Position numbers and translations under genes: made by a program. From NCBI GenBank assembly GCA_014218235.1, contig CM024766.1, forward strand, positions 69,057,207-69,121,206: a stretch of DNA of 64,000 nt. The letters are read 5' to 3'. Under the pieces are notes generated by a model. The model did not search any database. It was not told the origin of the DNA and saw only the letters and a list, made by a program, of their open reading frames with translations. Of this stretch, positions 57,241 to 64,000 are shown one piece after another; within the stretch, counting starts at the first letter, position 1, and the number at the start of each line of letters is the position of its first letter. The stretch is from Colocasia esculenta. Lineage: Eukaryota > Streptophyta > Magnoliopsida > Alismatales > Araceae.

Positions 57241-60200
57241 TGTAGCACCCCGAAAATTTTAACTATATAACAATTCAAATAAATGGAAATAAATAATTTC
57301 CATAATATCAAAGTATTTAAATCATATGAATCATTATCGTATTTGCTAAATCACATAGGAAAAATCTGTAAAAATGGGAAATCAACCTCACACATTATTC
57401 TTAAGGGCTCCACGAAGGAATTCATGCGATGAAAAATCCGATTAACCGAGTGAACATCACAAGGTGACCAATTATCCAAATAAGGAAACAAGTTGGAAAA
57501 CCGTTAACACGGAAATACGACGCAATCATAAATTAAATAAAAATGTGGAAAAGACTTCCAACATTATATATTAAAGACCCAATATCTTAATTAGGCCAAT
57601 GGACCACATATGACCCAAAACTCAAATGAAGCAAGAAAATACATGGAAATTCATAACCATAAATAAGCTGAAATTAAAAAGAGGTAATTAGAGTTGAATT
57701 AGGAAGAGATCTTGCACTCTTAGCAACCCAAATTCGTGCCTACCCATCCATAGAAGTTTCTTGATGGACAAGACTCTCTAATGGAGGAGGAAATCATCAA
57801 AAATAGGAAACCAATATGCCAATCCCGAAACCTTTCTTTCCTAGTTACAATAGGACTCCTAAACACCATGGTTACTTAAATACTCTTCACCAAACCCTAG
57901 GTACGAGTTTTAGAACTTGATGGGGTCGTGTGGAGGAGCTCTTGGTGGCTGGAGAGTAGGAGATCAAGCATACCAAGCTCATCTTTCTTCCCGTTCGTCT
58001 GCTACGACCTGCACAACGGTCTTCTTGAAGCCGATCAAAGGTAGGCCAAACCTGAATCCCATTGTGCAAGGCTTATACCCCTGGAAAGAGGGTCGAGTTT
58101 ACTTCCTAACCCAAGTGGAATGCCCAAATTCCATATAGTATACACGGAGTATTAAGCGTTCTCCTCTGGGTGGTCTGAACACTGGTTTTCTGAAGAATAA
58201 TACTTCATCAACCTAAAAGGTAGGGTTTCTCGCGCCAAACCTTAACATATCCTATACCAATGTGTAGAGCATCCAGTTAACTTTCTTTTCCCACTGGTTT
58301 CATCGAATTTCATCTAGTAGATTTTGAATTATAAGCGTTTTGTCAAGGTCGCGCACTGTTAGGGCTTTTCCTGTTCTTCATATGTTGCATGTGATTCAAG
58401 ATCGAATTAGAGTAAACTCATAACATGAAAGTTATGCTACTGGTTACCCTCTTCAAGTTTCATGTTGAATGTTTTGTCTAAATCTCACTAGTTAGAGAGT
58501 TATAAGCACGTTAAGAGGGTTGCTGCGTGAAACTACGTCTTCAGGTTACACTAGGTCTGACCTTGTGTTCAACTTGATCAAAGCCTATCGAAACCAGCCT
58601 TATTTTCCAATTCCAATTTACTGGAAGTACCCTTATATGTCTAGGTTGTTTTAAAACTAGTTTCGTTTTTTTTATGCACTGCACAGTTTGTTCTCTATTT
58701 TAGAACAACCCTGTGTCAAAGAAGGAAAGACTGGTCCGCAATCCAAGGCACTGTCCTTGCTCTGTCAAGGTCAGGCACGGACCCTGTGAACGTGACGACC
58801 CGATATGTCGCCTTCAATGGTCTTATTGCGACAGCCCAATTGTCGCCTTCTAAATGCGCCGTGTACTACGTCGCTATATGGCTGCCTGATCTAACCGACC
58901 TGTCGCCTTCTTCACAACACTCTGTCACCTTCTGGTCCCGACCCATCGCAATCCTTACAGGGGTCTGTCGCGACCTAACCCGGGCCTTACAAGCCCTGTC
59001 GCCTTCCTTACGTGATCCTGTCGTGACCTTACTCCGGGTCTGACAGCCCTGTCGCCATCCTTGTACACCCCTGTCGCAATATTAGGTTTTCGTCACTGAA
59101 CCCCACTTACCTTCTTGCAAACCTAACCACTACACTTGAGGTCTGTTTAAATATGATAGTTACTGTGTAAGTGGCATGTCTTAGGTCTGATCATTACATG
59201 ATTGTTATTTGAGGGCTTAAAAGTGATTAACCCATTTAAAAGCTTTAATTACATGAAGGCTATTCTAAGTGCTCCTTAAATGTTATGATCCATTCGTGCT
59301 TCTTATGATAAATCTTCCTACTATTCTACCATGCTTAAACGATAAGAGTTATCATAAAATCTGGCAAACCATGATGAGTTAAAGCGTATAGTATTATTCC
59401 CCGTTGTATTGTCAAGTGCTTCCTGCAAGTTTAAGACCGATGGTTTGAGAATTGAGACACGCGTACCGCACTACACACTAGCACTGTTAGGTAGCCCTTT
59501 CTTGAGAAATTAGAAACTCTCTACCGGTCATTCCAAATCGGTAGACTAGCGACCTTTTCACCAAGGCCTCCGTAAATCTCCTCTGACCATGGATTCCCAC
59601 ATGGCCGACGAGTTGGTTGTACCATTGAAGTTCCCTGGAGATAGCGTGCACTTCCCATCTCTTCTTGTTCTCGTGAGTGTGATTTACAATCTAGACTAAA
59701 GCCATTAATGTAAAGATTGAACAAAAGTATAAATCGTACCATTATGCTGTCGAATTTATCTCTTGACCATTGTTATCATGAAATCATGTTCAATTACTTA
59801 TTACTTGTTCCCATCATCATCATGAACATGACGTTACACATGCTACATCTTGAAACTCTCATTGGCCATTATTAATGACTGCGGGTATCTACATTTAAAA
59901 TTTTACATGAGATGCTGACAGGGCACGGCGTGTGTCCAAGGGCTCCAATCTAGCCCCAATGACGGCGAGTCATAGATATACTGTTAACCATGGGTATAAT
60001 GATTACTGGCGTTGCATCTGCGCTGGGAGTACTTTCTTGCTTGTTGAATGATAGATATAATACCACATACACGTGACCTAGTGTACATTCTTGATGGATC
60101 TTTTCTCGGTGTGCATTAGTGTCTACGTGTCGGATTAGTGTTACTTGATCGTGCTCGTACATTCTTGCTTGCTTGCTTGCGTGATATGGCCATCTTGCAT

Positions 60201-60840
60201 TTATTGCAATTTACATGATATCTTGCGTGCTTGTACAAAGTGATCTATTGCTAGTTCCTTCTCGTCATCTTGTTCAAAATCATGTTCCATCTTGTTCACT
60301 CCATCTAGCTTGTTTTTCTTGTATCATGATTTGACGAGATTTATTCGTACTTGCATATCATTCATCGTGCTTACCTAGTTCAAAAATGTTAATCACTTAT
60401 ATCATTGCCCGCACATTGAGATATAAATCCTACTGGGCTAGTTTGCTCATCCCCTACTTTTACCCAATCTAGGTGACTATGACATGCAAGAGGAAGAGCA
60501 AGTCGAGGGTGGGAATGTGTCCGAGTGAAGAGCGTTCCAACTATGAGTCCAGTTATAGTAGTTTGCTTCGAGTGTTAGTACAATGTAGTAGGAAGTGAGG
60601 ATTAAATGTACTTTCCCTTTTATTGAGTCTTAGTCCTGTACTAGTTTCCATTTGAATACAACGAGTTGAGATTTGAATACAATTTATAATTGAGTTCACA
60701 TTTGGGCCCTATTATGATGTTGTGTTGATACACGTTTAGTGCGTGCTAGCTAGAGGCTTATTTGCCAACTGTTCACGTCTTGGAATATCGACTCGAATTA
60801 TTCGAACTAATATCCGCTGCGTAATTCTCGGGACGTGACA
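57241..60840 (+). repeat. 5' LTR of Gyp4 (3600 bp)
   Basis: TGTAGCACCCCGAAAATTTT...CTCGGGACGTGACA, bounded on the left by the LINE and on the right by a PBS. A cluster of TGTCGCC/TTGCGAC words lies at 58786-59080. No gene inside. The 3' LTR and target duplication are outside the window. Confidence 0.88.
58786..59080 (+). repeat. CTGTCGCC/TTGCGAC word cluster in the Gyp4 LTR
   Basis: TGTCGC-type words recur at 58806, 58841, 58901, 58923 (TGTCACC), 58967 and five to six more to 59080, with inverted partners such as TTGCGAC (58826). Spacings of about 17-23 bp are common but less regular than in Gyp1. The core resembles that of Gyp1. Confidence 0.55.
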
Positions 60841-60846
60841 GTTTAG

Positions 60847-60859
60847 TGGTATCAAAGCC
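60847..60859 (+). other. Primer binding site of Gyp4
   Basis: TGGTATCAAAGCC, met-initiator type with one mismatch, six bases after the LTR. Confidence 0.88.
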
Positions 60860-61076
60860 TAGGAATACCAAATAAGATATGTCTCAGGAATAGGAGATAC
60901 CTATGGAACCTAGGTCATGGAAATTAAATACAGTACCTGGTGAGAATGGGTAGAGACTGGGAATATGATAAAATGAATTGAACACTCCTACCCATTGACT
61001 CTTATAATGTATCTAGAGACATTAATTGGTTTCCATCCTTTTCTCAGGAACTTCATAACTCTTGCGTTCAACCGCA

Positions 61077-64000
61077 ATGGCTCGTAATCAGTGGGAAGTT
61101 ATGCAAGATACCGTGGCTGGACTGACCCAGGCACTACAAAATGTAGTTCAGGCTGGAAATCAAGCTAGAGCTGCAAGGAATGGAGCCGGAGACCTGCACC
61201 GCAATTTTAGGAGTTTAAACCCTCCTCGTTTCTCTGGATCCCCTGACCCAGACGAGGCAGAAAACTGGCAGGAAGAAATAGAAAGGATCATCCAAGTAAT
61301 GCAATGTACTAATAGGGAGAAAGTGGTACTGGCCAGTTTTCAATTTACCAAGGATGCCCGAGCATGGTGGAAGGCCACATCGGCCCACCTGCCTAATATA
61401 GCTGAACTGGAGTGGGCTGAATTCCTGGAGATATTCCGGGGAAAGCATTTCTCTGAGAGAGTCAAGGAGAAGAAGGCAGCGGAGTTTGCCGCGCTAAAAC
61501 AGAAGGGAATGTCCGTGGCTGAGTATGAGGCTCAGTTCACACGGCTTGCCGTGTATGCCCCACATCTGGTGGGAACTGAAAGGCTGAAGGCTAACCGTTT
61601 CATGGATGGGCTCAGGCCCATGTTCATTGAAAGGCTCGGACCACATAATATTCAAACTTACACCGAGATGGTCCAAAGAGCTCAGTTGGTAGAAGACACC
61701 ATGGCGAAGGTGGAGGGCATGAGGGGCAAGGACAACTCTAAGCTGGTATTTGTCAAGAAGGAAGCACCTAACACTGTTCCAACGTTTCGTAGCAACAATA
61801 ACAATTTTAACAGCAACAACAAGAGGCCAATTGCTGGAAGAGATGCTGCGGAAGATAAAAGAGTCAAAGTGGAAGGTAGGCAGTTGTCTGAAAACTGCAA
61901 GTTCTATGATAAACCAGGACACCGAGCTGAGGAATGCTGGAAGATGCTCGGGGCATGCTTGAGATGTGGTGGTCGTGACCACCGTATTCCAGATTGTCCT
62001 ATGCTGAAGGACCATCCCGGGAGATCCCGGAATGTACCACGGCGTCAGGGACGCCTTAATGCTGTCATAGAAGCTGACCTACCCAAGGAAGGGGGTATGG
62101 TGGAAGGTACCATTTCCATACACTCTCAACCTGCATTTGTGCTTATTGATACTGGAGCTACTTATTCATTTATTTCCACCACTTTTGCTGCAACTCTACC
62201 TGTCAAACTTGTACCCTTGAAATCCAAGATCACTGTAGCCTCTCCACTAGGCTCAGAATCTGAACTCACTCACTACTTGCCAAAATGTGAAACCATAATT
62301 GGAGGACACAAATTCCCTGCCGACCTTATCTGTTTAGACATGAAGGGTTACGATGCCATCCTGGGTGTCGATTGGCTAATTGAATATGATGCCGATGTAA
62401 ACTGTCGCCATAGGAGGGTCACTTTTAAAAGACCAAACCTTCCAACTCTAACACTACTTGGCTCCCGTTATCACAAATACCCTATCTTGATATCCTCCTT
62501 GAAGGCTTCTAAGCTGATCAACCAGGGTTGTGATGCTTTCCTAGTTTTCGTCTTGGCAACTGAAAAGAAGAAACCAACCCTAGAGGGCATTCCAATAGCC
62601 AGGGACTATCCTGATGTATTTCCAGAGGAATTACCTGGTATACCACCTGAGTGGGAGGTAAACTTCACCATTGAGTTACTCCCTAGGGCAGCCCCTGTTT
62701 CAAAAGCCCCATACCGCATGTCCCCTGTTGAATTACAAGAGCTAAAGAGACAGATCCAAGAATTACTAGATCAAGGTTTTATCAGGCCTAGCACTTCCCC
62801 GTGGGGAGCGCCAGTGCTATTTGTCAGAAAGAAGGACGGAACAATGAGGCTATGCATTGATTACCGTCAGCTGAACCAGTTGACAATAAAGAATAAGTAT
62901 CCACTGCCCCGCATCGATGAGCTGTTTGACCAGATCTCTGGTGCACAGTATTTCTCCAAGATAGATCTAAGATCAGGTTACCATCAATTAAGAATAAAGG
63001 AAGAGGATATTCATAAATCAGCATTCCGAAGTAGATATGGTCACTATGAGTTCGTAGTTATGCCGTTTGGTTTAACTAATGCTCCAGCGGCTTTCATGCA
63101 ACTTATGAATAATATTTATAGGCCATACCTAGACCAGTTTATAGTGGTGTTCATTGATGACATCCTTATTTACTCCAAATCCAAGGAAGAACATGAAGAA
63201 CACTTGAAGGTGGCTTTGCAAGTGCTTAGAGACAATCAACTCTATGCCAAACTTAGTAAGTGTGAATTCTGGATGGAAGAAGTGTCTTTCCTTGGCCACA
63301 TCATATCCAAGGAGGGAATCTCTGTAGATCCATCTAAGGTGGAGGCAGTAAAAATCTGGGCAAGGCCGACGATGGTGACGGAGATTAGAAGCTTTCTAGG
63401 TTTAACCGGTTATTATCGTCGCTTCATTAAGGATTTCTCAAAGATAGCTGTACCATTGACCAGGCTTACCAGGAAAGAGAATCCATTTGCATGGACCGAT
63501 GAGTGTGAAGAAAGTTTCAGGGCATTGAAAGAACACCTTACCTCAGCACCGATACTGACACTGCCAGTTGCTGGGGGTAGTTTTGAAGTATACACCGATG
63601 CATCCGGAATCGGCCTTGGCTGTGTGCTGATGCAGAATGGGCAAGTTATATGCTACGCGTCTAGACAATTGAAGAAGCACGAGGACAATTACACTGTATA
63701 CGATCTGGAGCTAGCAGCTGTAGTCTTCGCCTTAAAGATATGGCGTCATTATTTATATGGTGAGAAATTCATTGTGTTTTCTGACCATAAAAGCTTGAAG
63801 TATCTGTTTTCTCAGCAGGACTTGAATATGAGACAGCGGAGGTGGTTGGAGTATCTCAAAGACTTCGACTTCACGATCCAATATCATCCAGGAAAAGCAA
63901 ATGTTGTGGCAGATGCTCTGAGTAGGAAGCCAATGATCACATTGTCAAGTTTAATGGTGGACGAATGGAAGTTATTAGAGGACTTCGCCAAGTTAAATAT
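61077..64000 (+). CDS. gag-pol polyprotein of Gyp4, open to the window end (974 codons so far)
   Basis: The ATG at 61077 (MARNQWEVMQD) starts a frame with no stop to 64000. Order: gag core (RFSGSPDPDEAENWQEEIERI, DARAWWKATS, MSVAEYEAQFTRLAVY) residues about 45-230; knuckle 1 from residue 274 (CKFYDKPGHRAEEC, second Cys replaced by Tyr); knuckle 2 from 294 (CLRCGGRDHRIPDC); protease DTG at residues 358-360 (62148-62156); RT with LCIDYRQLNQLT and FIDD, first Asp at residue 694; RNase H with YTDASGIGLGC from 839; ADALSRK near the end. Integrase and any chromodomain lie beyond the window. Gag, protease and RT are in one frame, usual for this clade. The most intact coding unit in the window. Confidence 0.95.
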   Translation, partial: MARNQWEVMQDTVAGLTQALQNVVQAGNQARAARNGAGDLHRNFRSLNPPRFSGSPDPDEAENWQEEIERIIQVMQCTNREKVVLASFQFTKDARAWWKATSAHLPNIAELEWAEFLEIFRGKHFSERVKEKKAAEFAALKQKGMSVAEYEAQFTRLAVYAPHLVGTERLKANRFMDGLRPMFIERLGPHNIQTYTEMVQRAQLVEDTMAKVEGMRGKDNSKLVFVKKEAPNTVPTFRSNNNNFNSNNKRPIAGRDAAEDKRVKVEGRQLSENCKFYDKPGHRAEECWKMLGACLRCGGRDHRIPDCPMLKDHPGRSRNVPRRQGRLNAVIEADLPKEGGMVEGTISIHSQPAFVLIDTGATYSFISTTFAATLPVKLVPLKSKITVASPLGSESELTHYLPKCETIIGGHKFPADLICLDMKGYDAILGVDWLIEYDADVNCRHRRVTFKRPNLPTLTLLGSRYHKYPILISSLKASKLINQGCDAFLVFVLATEKKKPTLEGIPIARDYPDVFPEELPGIPPEWEVNFTIELLPRAAPVSKAPYRMSPVELQELKRQIQELLDQGFIRPSTSPWGAPVLFVRKKDGTMRLCIDYRQLNQLTIKNKYPLPRIDELFDQISGAQYFSKIDLRSGYHQLRIKEEDIHKSAFRSRYGHYEFVVMPFGLTNAPAAFMQLMNNIYRPYLDQFIVVFIDDILIYSKSKEEHEEHLKVALQVLRDNQLYAKLSKCEFWMEEVSFLGHIISKEGISVDPSKVEAVKIWARPTMVTEIRSFLGLTGYYRRFIKDFSKIAVPLTRLTRKENPFAWTDECEESFRALKEHLTSAPILTLPVAGGSFEVYTDASGIGLGCVLMQNGQVICYASRQLKKHEDNYTVYDLELAAVVFALKIWRHYLYGEKFIVFSDHKSLKYLFSQQDLNMRQRRWLEYLKDFDFTIQYHPGKANVVADALSRKPMITLSSLMVDEWKLLEDFAKLN

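Larger units (their letters stand above)
57241..64000 (+). mobile_element. Gyp4: 5' part of a Tekay-like Ty3/gypsy element, apparently intact
   Basis: LTR, PBS and an unbroken gag-pol frame. It lies in the LINE 300 bp beyond Gyp3, in the same orientation. Confidence 0.9.

Noticed and set aside
1..64000. Host gene, tRNA or organellar DNA
   Set aside because: All recognisable coding sequence belongs to retroelements; no tRNA fold, rRNA or host exon-intron structure was seen.

Overview
This is plant nuclear DNA made almost entirely of nested LTR retrotransposons, with one LINE and one MITE-like insert. I found no host gene, rRNA, tRNA or CRISPR array. A flowering plant with a large, repeat-rich genome is indicated: Sirevirus/SIRE-type Ty1-copia elements, Tekay/Del-type Ty3-gypsy elements with a C-terminal chromodomain, primer sites complementary to initiator tRNA-Met, and a plant L1-type LINE. 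The species cannot be read from the sequence.

Layout. (1) 1-10308: copia element Cop1, minus strand, cut by the window start. From its 5' end at 10308 it has LTR, PBS, gag, pol, then an extra intact 391-aa ORF3. (2) 10309-16595: 3' part of gypsy element Gyp1, plus strand: an A-depleted non-coding internal region and a 2.98-kb 3' LTR. Cop1 sits in Gyp1. (3) 16596-33641: 3' end of an older copia element, Cop3, plus strand. Gyp1 lies in its RT region, and its 3' LTR is split by Cop2. (4) 19793-33007: complete copia element Cop2, minus strand, with two nearly identical LTRs and a perfect AGAAG target duplication. (5) 33642-38823: degenerate copia element Cop4, plus strand, with a MITE-like insert in its upstream region. 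(6) 38824-39751: an isolated copia LTR. (7) about 39752-43422: 5' part of gypsy element Gyp2, with a fresh 568-bp tandem duplication. (8) 43423-57240: 5'-truncated LINE ORF2 inserted in Gyp2, itself split by (9) 45479-56939: complete gypsy element Gyp3 with a perfect TCTTC duplication. (10) 57241-64000: 5' 6.8 kb of gypsy element Gyp4, inserted in the LINE, with a fully open gag-pol frame to the window end.

What stands out is non-coding architecture. The copia families carry doublets of a GTCGAC-centred palindrome whose two copies lie 21-22 bp apart, about two DNA turns. In Cop1 and Cop2 these sit at matching places: upstream of the TATA box in the LTR, in the 3' end of gag, and upstream of ORF3. 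The exact palindrome differs by family. The gypsy LTRs have their own words at other spacings (GTCGCGAC-like at about 18 bp in Gyp1; CGTCCA-N6-TGGACG at 33-35 bp in Gyp3). The transcribed part of the Cop2 LTR is a chain of about a dozen perfect-arm hairpins with varying arm sequences, and one hairpin shared with Cop1 shows compensatory changes. Gyp3 gag is interrupted by two short GT-AG intron-like segments that fall exactly between codons; its relatives have no insertion at the second of these sites. Cop1 and Cop2 share an ORF3 with a basic N-terminus and coiled-coil C-terminus. A self-recognition system, with an element-encoded protein binding family-specific phased palindromes, is a testable but unproven reading.
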